Program-made: the position numbers and the translations under genes
Part shown: positions 50,624 through 59,455 of the stretch, piece after piece
Layout: every line of letters starts with the position of its first letter
Numbering within the stretch: the stretch's first letter is position 1
The notes under the pieces: generated by a model
Database searches by the model: none
The model's input: the letters and a program-made list of their open reading frames with translations, nothing else
What the model was told of the DNA's origin: nothing
Assembly (NCBI RefSeq): GCF_014873915.1
Contig: NZ_JADBEJ010000005.1
Coordinates: forward strand, 1,550,001-1,614,000
Length of the DNA stretch: 64,000 nt
From: Amycolatopsis roodepoortensis
GTDB lineage: Bacteria > Actinomycetota > Actinomycetes > Mycobacteriales > Pseudonocardiaceae
Direction: 5' to 3'

Positions 50624-52066
50624 ATGGGTGACAAGGTCACCGAAGTCGAGCAGCACGGAATCGCGCCGATCCCGCCGGAGGAACAGACGTCGCGTCCGCG
50701 CGACCTGTTCCGGATGGCGTTCGGCGGCGCGAACACCTTCGCCACCATCATCCTCGGGACGCTCCCGATCGCCTTCGGCCTGAGCTTCTGGGCGGCGGTC
50801 GCGGCCACCGTCGCCGGCGTGGTCGTCGGCGCGCTGGTGCTCTCGCCGATGTCGTTGTTCGGCCCGCTCACCCGGACCAACAACGCCGTCTCCTCCGGCG
50901 CGCACTTCGGCGTCGTCGGCCGTTGTGTCGGCTCCTTTCTCTCCCTGCTGACGGCGATCACGTTCTTCGCCATCTCGGTCTGGGTGAGCGGCGACGCCGT
51001 CGCCGGTGCGGCACAACGGCTTTTCGGCTTCGACGGCGGCGAGGTGCTGCGCGGCGTCGCGTACGGCGTCATCGCGATCGCCACGCTGGTGGTGTGCATC
51101 TACGGCTACCGGTTCATGCTGCTGGTGAACCGGGTCGCCGTGGTGCTGGGCACGGCGATCATGCTGCTCGGCATCGTGGCCTACGGCGGCACCTTCGACC
51201 CCGGGTTCGCCGGCACCGGCACCTACGCGCTCGGGGACTTCTGGCCGACGTGGATCCTCGCCGCGCTCACCACGATGGCGAACCCGATCTCGTTCGGCGC
51301 CTTCCTCGGTGACTGGACGCGCTACATCCCCGCGCGCCACAGCCGCCGTTCCCTGCTGGCCGCGCCGTTCCTGGCGCAGGTGGCGACGTTGCTGCCATTC
51401 GGGTTCGGCATCGCCACCGCGACACTGGTCGCGGATCCGGCCGACTACATCACCGGCCTGACCGCGATCTCCCCGCTCTGGTACGCGATCCCGCTGATCG
51501 TGGTCGCGCTGATCGGCGGGCTGTCGACCGGCACGACGTCGCTCTACGGGACCGGGCTGGACTTCAGCTCGATCTTCGTGAAGCTGAGCCGAGTGCAGGC
51601 GACGCTGCTGATCGGCTCACTCAGTGTGGTGTTCATCTTCGTCGGCAACTTCGTGCTGGACATGGTCTCCAGCATCAACGCCTTCGCGACGCTGATCGTG
51701 CTGTGCACCTCGCCGTGGATGGTGATCATGATGATCGGTTTCGTGCTGCGGCGCGGGTTCTACGACCCGGACGACCTCCAGGTGTTCAACCAGGGCCGTA
51801 AGGGCGGGCGTTACTGGTTCACCCGCGGGGTGAACTGGCGGGCGATGGCGGCGTGGATCCCGGCGACGACGCTGGGCCTGCTGACCGCCAACACCCCGAT
51901 GATCGCCGGGCCGTTCAAGGACATCGCGGGCGGCGTCGACATCAGCATGGTGGTGACGCTGTGCACGGCGGCGATCGCGTACCCCGTGCTGGTGAAGCTC
52001 TTCCCCGAGCCGCGGGAGGTCTACTCGTACGCCGAGCCCGTCGCGGAACCGGCCGTCGCCGTTTAG
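50624..52066 (+). CDS. NCS1-family permease (cytosine/purine/allantoin type)
   Basis: A 480-residue integral membrane transporter with about 12 helices. NCS1 signatures include RMAFGGANTFATIILGTLPI near the N-terminus and GAFLGDWTRYIP in the middle. Members carry cytosine, allantoin, hydantoins or pyridoxine-like solutes. Here it closes the arginine-derivative operon, so a guanidino or other nitrogen-rich compound is plausible but unproved. It is unusual that the operon has two transporters, an SSS and an NCS1 type, at its ends. The ATG at 50624 has GGAGG before it. The stop overlaps that of the convergent SDR gene by 4 bp. Confidence 0.9.
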   Translation: MGDKVTEVEQHGIAPIPPEEQTSRPRDLFRMAFGGANTFATIILGTLPIAFGLSFWAAVAATVAGVVVGALVLSPMSLFGPLTRTNNAVSSGAHFGVVGRCVGSFLSLLTAITFFAISVWVSGDAVAGAAQRLFGFDGGEVLRGVAYGVIAIATLVVCIYGYRFMLLVNRVAVVLGTAIMLLGIVAYGGTFDPGFAGTGTYALGDFWPTWILAALTTMANPISFGAFLGDWTRYIPARHSRRSLLAAPFLAQVATLLPFGFGIATATLVADPADYITGLTAISPLWYAIPLIVVALIGGLSTGTTSLYGTGLDFSSIFVKLSRVQATLLIGSLSVVFIFVGNFVLDMVSSINAFATLIVLCTSPWMVIMMIGFVLRRGFYDPDDLQVFNQGRKGGRYWFTRGVNWRAMAAWIPATTLGLLTANTPMIAGPFKDIAGGVDISMVVTLCTAAIAYPVLVKLFPEPREVYSYAEPVAEPAVAV

Positions 52067-52878
52067 GTGAAGCGGCGCAGCGCCCCGAGGAACAGCGCGT
52101 CGAAGGCACGATCCGGGAGCACCCGGCGCACGAACAGGATCGGCTTCGCCCCGAAACCGGCGGCGTAGCGGATCTTCGGGCGCCGGGCCCGGACGGCCTT
52201 CAGGATCACGTCGGCGATCACCTTCGGGTGGGAGGCGCGCGCGGTCTGGTCGAAGAACTTCGCCAGCGCCTTGGCCTGCGGCGCGTAGGCGGTGTCGCCC
52301 GAGGTCTTCATCAGGTTCTCGATGGCGATACCGCCCCATTCGGTCCTGATGGCACCGGGTTCGACCACCACGACGTCGATGCCGAACGGTTTGAGCTCCA
52401 GCCGCAGTGAGTCGCTGAGGCCTTCGACCGCGAACTTCGTCGAGTGGTACCAGCCGCCGAGCGGTTCGTAGATCTTGCCGCCGATCGACGAGATATTCAC
52501 GATCCTGCCCGAGCCCTGGGCGCGCATATGCGGCGTGGTCAGCTGGACGAGCCGCGCGAGCCCGAACAGGTTGACTTCGAACTGGTACTTCCCTTCCGCG
52601 AGCGGCACATCCTCGAAAGCGCCGTACGAGCCGTATCCCGCGTTGTTGACCAGGACGTCGATGCGGCCGGACTCCTCGATGATCCGCTCGACCCCCGCGA
52701 CCATCGACGCGTCGTCGGTGACGTCCATCTCGAGGATCTTGATGCCGCGTTCGGCCAGTCCAGCCATCCGCTCGACGCGCCTCGCGGCGCCGTAGACCGT
52801 GTAGCCCGCTTCGTGCAGCGCGAGCGCCGTGGCTTCACCGATGCCCGCCGAAGCACCCGTGACCAGTGCGACCTTCAT
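52063..52878 (-). CDS. Short-chain dehydrogenase/reductase
   Basis: A 271-residue classical SDR with Rossmann motif TGASAGIG near the N-terminus, the NNAG motif in VLVNNAGYGSYG, and the catalytic Ser and Tyr-x3-Lys in NISSIGGKIYEPLGG and WYHSTKF. It is NAD(P)H-dependent and probably acts on an alcohol or ketone; the substrate is unknown. It is divergent from a TetR gene, with near-identical 18-bp operators in the shared promoter, so it is very likely the direct target of that regulator. It ends 4 bp inside the NCS1 gene, convergent with it. Confidence 0.92.
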   Translation of the reverse strand: MKVALVTGASAGIGEATALALHEAGYTVYGAARRVERMAGLAERGIKILEMDVTDDASMVAGVERIIEESGRIDVLVNNAGYGSYGAFEDVPLAEGKYQFEVNLFGLARLVQLTTPHMRAQGSGRIVNISSIGGKIYEPLGGWYHSTKFAVEGLSDSLRLELKPFGIDVVVVEPGAIRTEWGGIAIENLMKTSGDTAYAPQAKALAKFFDQTARASHPKVIADVILKAVRARRPKIRYAAGFGAKPILFVRRVLPDRAFDALFLGALRRFT

Positions 52879-52888
52879 GCCCGTCTCC

Positions 52889-52958
52889 TAACTAACCGGT
52901 TGGTTGCCAATTCAGGCTGCCACGCGACCTGACTGGATGTCAACCAACCAGTTAGTTA
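52889..52958. promoter_or_regulatory. Twin TetR operators between SDR and TetR genes
   Basis: TAACTAACCGGTTGGTTG (52889-52906) and the reverse complement of 52941-52958 agree in 17 of 18 bases, with AACC/GGTT two-fold symmetry at the core. They lie 10-11 bp from each start codon, one in front of each divergent gene. The layout predicts autorepression and repression of the SDR gene by the same regulator. Confidence 0.8.
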
Positions 52959-52969
52959 GACTGGCTCAC

Positions 52970-53497
52970 ATGGTCAGGGACAAGGAAGCGACCAAGCGGA
53001 AACTGCTGGACGCGGCGACGACCGAGTTCGCCACGTACGGCATCGCCGGCGCCAGGGTGGATCGCATCGCGAAGAACGCGGGCGCCAACAAGGCGCTGAT
53101 CTACGCCTACTTCTGCAGCAAGGAATACCTGTTCGAGATGGTCATCCAGGAGCAGGTCGACCTCGCTATTCGGACGCTCACGATCACCCCCGAGGACCTG
53201 CCCGGCTACGCGGGGAAGCTGTTCGACCGCTACCTCGAACACCCCCACCTCCTGCGGCTCATGGGCTGGCTTCGGCTGGAGAACGGCTTCGACGCGACGC
53301 CGGAGGCCGAGGTCCGGGCACACGCGGACAAGGTCGCCGCGATCAGGGAGGCGCAACGCGCGGGCACCGTGCCGGACCACTTCGACGCCGAGGAACTGCT
53401 GAGTCTCGTCGTGCACTTGTCGATCCTCGGGTTCTCCTCCCCCACCGCGACCCGCGACCTCGTCGTCCGCGCGGTCGGCCGGATCGTGGGAACCTGA
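52970..53497 (+). CDS. TetR-family regulator
   Basis: A 175-residue TetR-type repressor. The helix-turn-helix is seen in VDRIAKNAGANKALIYAYFCSKEYLF, quoted in part as RIAKNAGANKALIYAYF. The C-terminal ligand domain is short (DAEELLSLVVHLSILG). It is divergent from the SDR gene with paired operators in between, so it probably controls both genes. The inducer is unknown; a substrate of the SDR is likely. The ATG at 52970 is set by the operators, because earlier in-frame codons would lie within them. It ends about 26 bp before the DJ-1 gene. Confidence 0.9.
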   Translation: MVRDKEATKRKLLDAATTEFATYGIAGARVDRIAKNAGANKALIYAYFCSKEYLFEMVIQEQVDLAIRTLTITPEDLPGYAGKLFDRYLEHPHLLRLMGWLRLENGFDATPEAEVRAHADKVAAIREAQRAGTVPDHFDAEELLSLVVHLSILGFSSPTATRDLVVRAVGRIVGT

Positions 53498-53522
53498 GCC
53501 GGTTTCCGCGCGACCACTGGGT

Positions 53523-54203
53523 ATGCAGCGTCGTACGTTCCTACGTGCTTCAGCCTTGTCCGCCGGTCTGGCAGGCGTCACCGCGCCCGCCGCCTCCGCC
53601 GCCGCCCCGCTACGGGTGCAGATCCTGATGTTCGACGGCGTGGAGGAACAGGATTTCGTCGCGCCCGTCGAGGTTCTGGGCCTGGCCGGGAAACTCACCG
53701 GCGGCGCCGTGGTCACCTCGCTGGTTTCCGCGGGGCGGCCCGGATCCGTGAAATGCACCTACGGCACCGCCGTCGACGTCCCGCGTCCCTGGTCGCCCGG
53801 CGAGGCCGACGTCCTCGTCGTGCCCGGCGGCGGGTACACCGACCGCAACGGGCCCGGGGTGCACCGGCTCACCGCCGATCAGGGTCTTCTGCGGCGTCTC
53901 GCCGCGTCGCGGGCGCTGCCCGTCGGGATCTGCACCGGCAGCATGGTGCTGTCCGCCGCCGGCCTGACGAAGGGCCGCAACGCGACGACGCACCACGGCG
54001 CGAAGGCGGATCTTGCCGCTCAGGGCGCGAAGGTGATCGACGCGCGCGTCGTCGACGACGGGGATCTGATCACCGGTGGCGGAATCACCGCAGGGCTCGA
54101 GGTATCGCTGTGGCTCGTGGAGCGCTTCTTGGGCGCGAAGGCGGCTCAGCGGACCGAAGTGGTGCTGGAGTACGAGCGGCGGGGCACCGTCTGGCGGGCC
54201 TAG
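53523..54203 (+). CDS. Exported DJ-1/PfpI family protein
   Basis: A 226-residue DJ-1/PfpI-fold protein with an N-terminal twin-arginine signal (QRRTFLRASALSAGLAG, cleavage near ASAA). The nucleophilic cysteine of the fold is in LPVGICTGSMVLSAAGL, and the domain motifs FDGVEEQDFVAPVEVLG and VVPGGGYTDRNGPG are well kept. The family includes isonitrile hydratases, transcription regulators and glyoxalases. No helix-turn-helix is attached, so a periplasmic-side enzyme is more likely. It lies just downstream of the TetR gene and may be co-transcribed. A 15-bp hairpin ends the unit. Confidence 0.85.
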   Translation: MQRRTFLRASALSAGLAGVTAPAASAAAPLRVQILMFDGVEEQDFVAPVEVLGLAGKLTGGAVVTSLVSAGRPGSVKCTYGTAVDVPRPWSPGEADVLVVPGGGYTDRNGPGVHRLTADQGLLRRLAASRALPVGICTGSMVLSAAGLTKGRNATTHHGAKADLAAQGAKVIDARVVDDGDLITGGGITAGLEVSLWLVERFLGAKAAQRTEVVLEYERRGTVWRA

Positions 54204-54207
54204 AGCC

Positions 54208-54246
54208 GTGTGGAAATAGGGACGTCGAGTGTCCCTATTTCCACAC
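54208..54246. terminator. 15-bp hairpin between DJ-1 gene and dxs
   Basis: GTGTGGAAATAGGGA (54208-54222) and its exact complement TCCCTATTTCCACAC (54232-54246), 9-nt loop. It is notably AT-richer than its surroundings and lies between convergent genes, so it probably terminates both. Confidence 0.8.
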
Positions 54247-54282
54247 ACCTGGTCGCGACAGTCACTGGCTCGTCAGGGCTTG

Positions 54283-56187
54283 TCAGCGCCGCGTGTCCTC
54301 CGGCGCCGGCGTCCGGCTCGCCAGCTTCGCCGACCACTCCGTCACCCGCCGCGCCACATCCTGCGCGGTGAGCCCGACCCGGGCCAGCACCTCCTCGCGC
54401 GAACCGTGGTCGTGGAACACCTGCGGCACCGCGAGATCCCGCAGCGGCACATCGCATTCGGCGTCGCGGAACAGCGCCGCCAGCGCGGAGCCGAAGCCAC
54501 CGTGCCGCCCGCTGTCCTCGACGGTCACGACGAGCTTGTGCTGCTCGGCCAGCGCCACCAGCTCGGCGGGGGCCGGGACGACCCAGCGCGGGTCCACCAC
54601 GGTCACACCGATGCCCTGGTCGGCCAGCCGGTCCGCGGCGGCGAGCCCGAGCATCGCGAACGCGCCAACGGCGACCAGCAGGACGTCGGCTTCACCGGCG
54701 GGCTTGCGCAGTACGTCCACGGTGCCGACGCGTTCCACGGCGGGCACCGAGTCGACCACGCCGCCCTTGGAGAACCGCAGTGCCGTCGGCCCGTCCTCGA
54801 CCGCGACGGCCTCCCGCAGCTCCTCGCGGAGCGTTCCGGCGTCACGCGGGGCGGCGACCCGCATACCGGGCACCATGCCCAGCAGCGAGAGGTCCCACAT
54901 GCCGTGGTGGCTGGGGCCGTCCGGGCCGGTGATGCCCGCGCGGTCCAGCACCAGCGTCACCGGCTGGCGGTGCAGCGCGACGTCCATCAGGACCTGGTCG
55001 AACGCGCGGTTCAGGAAGGTCGAGTACACGGCGACGACGGGATGCTTGCCGCCCATCGCGAGCCCGGCGGCCGAGGTCACCGCGTGCTGCTCGGCGATCC
55101 CGACGTCGTACCAGCGGTCCGGGTACGCCTCGGCGAACTTGTGCAGCCCGGTCGACCGCAGCATGGCCGCGGTGATCGCGACGACGTCCTCGCGGTCGGC
55201 GCCGATCTTCACCAGCTCGTCGGCGAAGACGCCGGTCCAGCTCGGGCCCTTGACCGGCGGCAGGCCGGTTTCCGGGTCGATCGGGTCGGTCTGGTGCATC
55301 TGGTCGGCCTGGTTGGTCACCGCGGGCTCGTAGCCGTGCCCCTTCTCGGTGACCACGTGGACGATGACCGCGCCGCCGAAGTCACGGGCGCTCTGGAACG
55401 CCTTCTCCAGCGCGACGAGGTCGTGCCCGTCGACCGGCCCGAGATACTTGAGGCCGAGGTCGGAGAACATCATCTGCGGGCTCAGCGCGTCCTTCAGCCC
55501 CGCCTTCGCCGCGTGCAGCGCCGCGTAGATCGGCTTGCCGACGACGGGCGTGTGCCGCAGCAGCTCCTTGCCGCGGTCCAGCACGCGCTCGTAACCCGGC
55601 TTGAGCCGCAGCGACGCGAGGTGGTCCGCGACGCCGCCGATGGTCGGCGAGTACGAACGGCCGTTGTCGTTGATGACGATGACGACCGGGCGGCGCGGGT
55701 TCGCGGCGATGTTGTTGAGCGCCTCCCAGCACATGCCGCCGGTCAGCGCGCCGTCGCCGACGACGGCGATCGCGTGCCTGCCACCGCCTTCGAGCTCGAA
55801 CGCCTTCGCCAGACCGTCCACATAGGACAGTGCGGTCGAGGCGTGGCTGTTCTCGACGAGGTCGTGCTCGCTCTCGCAGCGCGCCGGGTAGCCGGTGAGG
55901 CCGCCGAGCTGGCGCAGCTTGCCGAAGCCGTCGTGACGGCCGGTGACGATCTTGTGCACGTACGCCTGGTGACCGACGTCCCACACGATGGCGTCGTCCG
56001 GCGAGTCGAAGACCCGGTGCAGCGCCATCGTCAGCTCGACCACACCCAGGTTCGGGCCGAGGTGACCACCGGCGAGCCGCACCTTTTCGACGAGGAAGTC
56101 CCGGATCTCCGCGGCCAGCTCGTCGAGCTGGTCCTGGTTCATCCGCTTCAAGTCGGCCGGTCCGTGCACGGACTCGAGCAACGTCAC
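54283..56187 (-). CDS. dxs: 1-deoxy-D-xylulose-5-phosphate synthase
   Basis: A 634-residue TPP-dependent transketolase-like enzyme that condenses pyruvate and glyceraldehyde-3-phosphate, the first step of the MEP isoprenoid pathway. The ThDP-binding motif is VVGDGALTGGMCWEALNN, preceded by SHASTALSYVDGLAKAFELE (quoted in part). The C-terminal transketolase pyrimidine and C domains are complete (DRAGITGPDGPSHHGMWDLS). Length is typical. The GTG start at 56187 has AGGTGGGAG just upstream. It is divergent from the betaine aldehyde dehydrogenase across a 255-bp gap. Confidence 0.96.
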   Translation of the reverse strand: MTLLESVHGPADLKRMNQDQLDELAAEIRDFLVEKVRLAGGHLGPNLGVVELTMALHRVFDSPDDAIVWDVGHQAYVHKIVTGRHDGFGKLRQLGGLTGYPARCESEHDLVENSHASTALSYVDGLAKAFELEGGGRHAIAVVGDGALTGGMCWEALNNIAANPRRPVVIVINDNGRSYSPTIGGVADHLASLRLKPGYERVLDRGKELLRHTPVVGKPIYAALHAAKAGLKDALSPQMMFSDLGLKYLGPVDGHDLVALEKAFQSARDFGGAVIVHVVTEKGHGYEPAVTNQADQMHQTDPIDPETGLPPVKGPSWTGVFADELVKIGADREDVVAITAAMLRSTGLHKFAEAYPDRWYDVGIAEQHAVTSAAGLAMGGKHPVVAVYSTFLNRAFDQVLMDVALHRQPVTLVLDRAGITGPDGPSHHGMWDLSLLGMVPGMRVAAPRDAGTLREELREAVAVEDGPTALRFSKGGVVDSVPAVERVGTVDVLRKPAGEADVLLVAVGAFAMLGLAAADRLADQGIGVTVVDPRWVVPAPAELVALAEQHKLVVTVEDSGRHGGFGSALAALFRDAECDVPLRDLAVPQVFHDHGSREEVLARVGLTAQDVARRVTEWSAKLASRTPAPEDTRR

Positions 56188-56442
56188 TCTCCCACCTCGC
56201 CTGGTTCCTCTTCCGCCGTTCCGACCAGTCTACGGAGGCCGCCTGAGAGTCTTCCGTCCGCCGCGTCACGGGTCACATGTCAGAAAATCACCACTCGACA
56301 CCCAAGGGTGTGAACATGGTCTCTTTTGCCAAGTAGCGGTCACGTCGGGTGGCCGCGATAATCGCTGATCGACGGTCAGTTCGAAGCACTTTTTCCCGCT
56401 GAGGACTCATCAGCGCAGCAGGAGCCGGTTCCGGAGGGCTTG

Positions 56443-57927
56443 ATGGCGGACTTTTTCATCGGTGGCGAGTGGGTCGACGCGGTCGGCGGTGGTCGCCGGG
56501 AAATCCGCTGCCCCGCCGACGGGTCGCTGGTCGCGGAAGTCGCCGAAGGCACCCGTGAAGACACCGAAGCGGCCATCGCCGCCGCGAGGAAGGCGTTCGA
56601 CACCGGCCCGTGGCCGCGGACGCCCGCCCCGCAACGCGGTGACCTGCTGCTGAAGGCCGCCGACCTGCTCGACCGGGACGCCGCCGCCTTCGCCCGCGCC
56701 GAATCGCTCGACACCGGGAAACGGCTGGTCGAGAGCGAATACGACATGGCCGACATCGCCGCGTGCCTGCGCTACTTCGGCAAGCTCGCCGCGAACGAAG
56801 CCGGCCGCGTCGTCGACACCGGCAACCCGGACGCGTTCAGCCGGATCGTGCACGAGCCGGTCGGCGTCTGCGGGCTGATCACGCCGTGGAACTACCCGCT
56901 CCTGCAGACCATCTGGAAGGTCGCCCCGGCGCTCGCGGCGGGCAACACGTTCGTCCTCAAGCCCAGTGAGCTGACCCCGCACACCTCGATCATGCTGATG
57001 AAGCTGCTGACCGAGGCCGGGCTCCCCGGCGGCGTCGCGAACCTGGTGCTCGGCGCCGGCGCCCAGGCCGGAGCGCCGCTTTCGGAGCACCCCGACGTCG
57101 ACCTCGTGTCGTTCACCGGCGGCCTCGCGACCGGCAAGATCATCGCCGCGTCCGCCGCCGCGACCGTCAAGAAGGTCGCGCTGGAGCTGGGCGGCAAGAA
57201 CCCGAACGTCGTCTTCGCCGACTCGGACTTCGAGACCGCCGTCGACTACGCGCTGACCGCGGTGTTCCTGCACTCCGGGCAGGTCTGCTCGGCGGGGGCG
57301 CGGCTGATCGTCCAGGAGGAGTGGCACGAGAAGTTCGTCGACGAACTCGTCCGCCGCGCCGAACTGATCCGACTGGGTGGACCTTTCGACCCGAAGGCTG
57401 AAACCGGCCCGCTGATCTCGGCCGCCCATTTGGAAAAGATCGAACGCTACGTCGCCGCGGCGCTCGAAGAGGGCGCTGTCCTGCGCACCGGCGGCAAACG
57501 CCCCGACGACCGCGAGCTCGCGAAGGGGCACTACTACCTGCCGACCATCCTCGACAACGTGAAGCAGGGCAGCAGCGCCGTCGTCGACGAATCGTTCGGC
57601 CCGGTGCTCACCGTCGAGACCTTCACCGACGAGGACGACGCCGTCCGCATCGCCAACGACACGCACTACGGCCTCGCCGGCGCGGTGTTCACCTCGGACG
57701 CCTCCCGCGCGCAGCGGGTCGCGAACCGGCTGCGGCACGGCACGATCTGGATCAACGACTTCCACCCGTATCTGCCGCAGGCGGAATGGGGCGGCTACAA
57801 GCAGTCCGGCTTCGGGCGGGAACTCGGCCCGACCGGGCTCGCCGAGTACACGGAGGCGAAGCACATCTACCAGAACCTCCGTCCCGCACCACAGCGCTGG
57901 TTCTCCGGGGAGCCCGCGTCGAACTGA
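56443..57927 (+). CDS. betB: Betaine-aldehyde dehydrogenase
   Basis: A 494-residue NAD-dependent aldehyde dehydrogenase. Catalytic cysteine C282 is in HSGQVCSAGAR and the base in LELGGKNPNVVFADS; the NAD-binding motif is TGGLATGK, where the usual GSTxxG Ser is replaced by GG. The ending TGLAEYTEAKHIYQNL is characteristic of betaine aldehyde dehydrogenases. It oxidises betaine aldehyde to glycine betaine and heads an operon with a permease and a choline oxidase-like enzyme. The ATG at 56443 is set by GGAGGG seven bases before it. A GCTGATCGACGGTCAGT inverted repeat (about 56365-56381) upstream may be an operator. Confidence 0.9.
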   Translation: MADFFIGGEWVDAVGGGRREIRCPADGSLVAEVAEGTREDTEAAIAAARKAFDTGPWPRTPAPQRGDLLLKAADLLDRDAAAFARAESLDTGKRLVESEYDMADIAACLRYFGKLAANEAGRVVDTGNPDAFSRIVHEPVGVCGLITPWNYPLLQTIWKVAPALAAGNTFVLKPSELTPHTSIMLMKLLTEAGLPGGVANLVLGAGAQAGAPLSEHPDVDLVSFTGGLATGKIIAASAAATVKKVALELGGKNPNVVFADSDFETAVDYALTAVFLHSGQVCSAGARLIVQEEWHEKFVDELVRRAELIRLGGPFDPKAETGPLISAAHLEKIERYVAAALEEGAVLRTGGKRPDDRELAKGHYYLPTILDNVKQGSSAVVDESFGPVLTVETFTDEDDAVRIANDTHYGLAGAVFTSDASRAQRVANRLRHGTIWINDFHPYLPQAEWGGYKQSGFGRELGPTGLAEYTEAKHIYQNLRPAPQRWFSGEPASN

Positions 57928-57943
57928 AGAGGGGAAATTGCCC

Positions 57944-59455
57944 GTGAGCAATCCTTCCGATGACGGCCTCGCCGGTTTCGGCTACAAACAGGAACTCGAA
58001 AGAACGCTCGGCAATTTCCACACCTTCGCCGCCGGGATCAGCTACATCTCGATCCTGACCGGGACCTTCCAGCTGTTCTACTTCGGCTTCAGCTTCGGCG
58101 GGCCGGCGTACTGGTGGTCGTGGCCGATGGTGTTCGTCGGTCAGCTGATGGTCGCGTTGTCGTTCGCCGAACTGGCGGCGCACTATCCGGTCGCCGGTTC
58201 GATCTACAACTGGTCGAAACGGCTCGGCAGCCCGCACGTCGCCTGGATGGCCGGGTGGATGATGCTGACCGCGTCGATCGTCAGCATCGCCGCGGTCGCG
58301 CTGGCGTATCAGATCACCCTCCCCCAGATCTCGTCGTTCTTCTCCTTCTCGGGCGACAGCGCGGTGAACGCGGTCATCCTGGGTACGGCGCTGATCGTGT
58401 TCACGACGCTGGTGAACGCCTGGGGCGTCAAGCTGATGGCGCGGATCAACAGCGCCGGGGTGTTCATCGAACTGATCGCCGCGGTGCTGCTGATCATCGC
58501 GCTCGCGGTGAACATCACGCGGGGCCCCGAGGTCGTCATGCAGACCAACAACACCGGCGCCGACCAGCCGTGGGGCTATTTCGGGGCGTTCCTGGTCGCG
58601 TCGCTCGCGTCGACCTACGTCATGTACGGCTTCGACACCGCCAGCTCGCTCGGCGAGGAGTCCCACGACCCGCGCAGGAACGCGCCCAAGGCGATCCTGC
58701 GCGCGCTGATCGCGTCGTTCGTCATCGGCGGGCTCATCCTCATCCTCGCGCTGATGGCCGTCGGCGACATCAACAACCCGGAGATCGCCACCGGCGGGCT
58801 GCAGTTCATCGTGCTCGACGTCCTCGGCAGCACGATCGGCACGATCTTCCTGCTCGCGGTCGTCGTGGCCATCACCGTGTGCAACCTGGCGGTGCAGTCG
58901 GCGTCGATCCGGATGATGTTCGCGATGGGCCGCGACAACAACCTGCCCGCCGGGAAACATCTGGCGAGGGTGTCGCCGAAGACCAAGACGCCCGTGATCC
59001 CCGCGATCGTGTCCGGCGTCATCGCGGTGCTGATCCTGGTGGTCAACGTCGGCCAGCCGCAGATCTTCACGGTGATCACCAGTATCGGCATCATCATGAT
59101 CTACCTGGCGTACCTGCTGGTCACCGTCCCGATGCTGGTCAAGCGGCTGCGCGGGCAGTGGCCACCGCCGAAGGTGGAGGGCACCGAGTACTTCTCGCTC
59201 GGCAAACTGGGGCTGCCGGTCAACATCCTCGGCGTGCTGTGGGGTGGCGCGATCGTGGTGAACCTGGCCTGGCCGCGGCGTGAGGTCTACAACGCGACCG
59301 AGCCGTATCACTGGTACCTCGAATGGGGGGCCGTGCTGTTCGTCGGCGCGGTGGCGGTCGTCGGTTTCGCGTATTACTGGTTCGTCCTGCGGCACAAGAG
59401 CGGCGTCCTGGCCGATCACGCCGCGGAAGCACTTCCCGAGGAGGCAGCACAGTGA
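57944..59455 (+). CDS. APC-family permease of the betaine operon
   Basis: A 503-residue amino acid-polyamine-organocation permease with about 12 hydrophobic helices, a paralogue of the permease at 24816-26282. Both start with FGYxQELxRTLG and have YGFDTAxSxxEE. The present copy has the variant YGFDTASSLGEESHDPRRN. The gene is flanked by betB and the choline oxidase-like gene, so choline uptake is the likely role. The GTG at 57944 has AGAGGGG about ten bases before it; a TTG six bases upstream is an alternative. Its stop overlaps the next start (GTGA). Confidence 0.88.
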   Translation: MSNPSDDGLAGFGYKQELERTLGNFHTFAAGISYISILTGTFQLFYFGFSFGGPAYWWSWPMVFVGQLMVALSFAELAAHYPVAGSIYNWSKRLGSPHVAWMAGWMMLTASIVSIAAVALAYQITLPQISSFFSFSGDSAVNAVILGTALIVFTTLVNAWGVKLMARINSAGVFIELIAAVLLIIALAVNITRGPEVVMQTNNTGADQPWGYFGAFLVASLASTYVMYGFDTASSLGEESHDPRRNAPKAILRALIASFVIGGLILILALMAVGDINNPEIATGGLQFIVLDVLGSTIGTIFLLAVVVAITVCNLAVQSASIRMMFAMGRDNNLPAGKHLARVSPKTKTPVIPAIVSGVIAVLILVVNVGQPQIFTVITSIGIIMIYLAYLLVTVPMLVKRLRGQWPPPKVEGTEYFSLGKLGLPVNILGVLWGGAIVVNLAWPRREVYNATEPYHWYLEWGAVLFVGAVAVVGFAYYWFVLRHKSGVLADHAAEALPEEAAQ

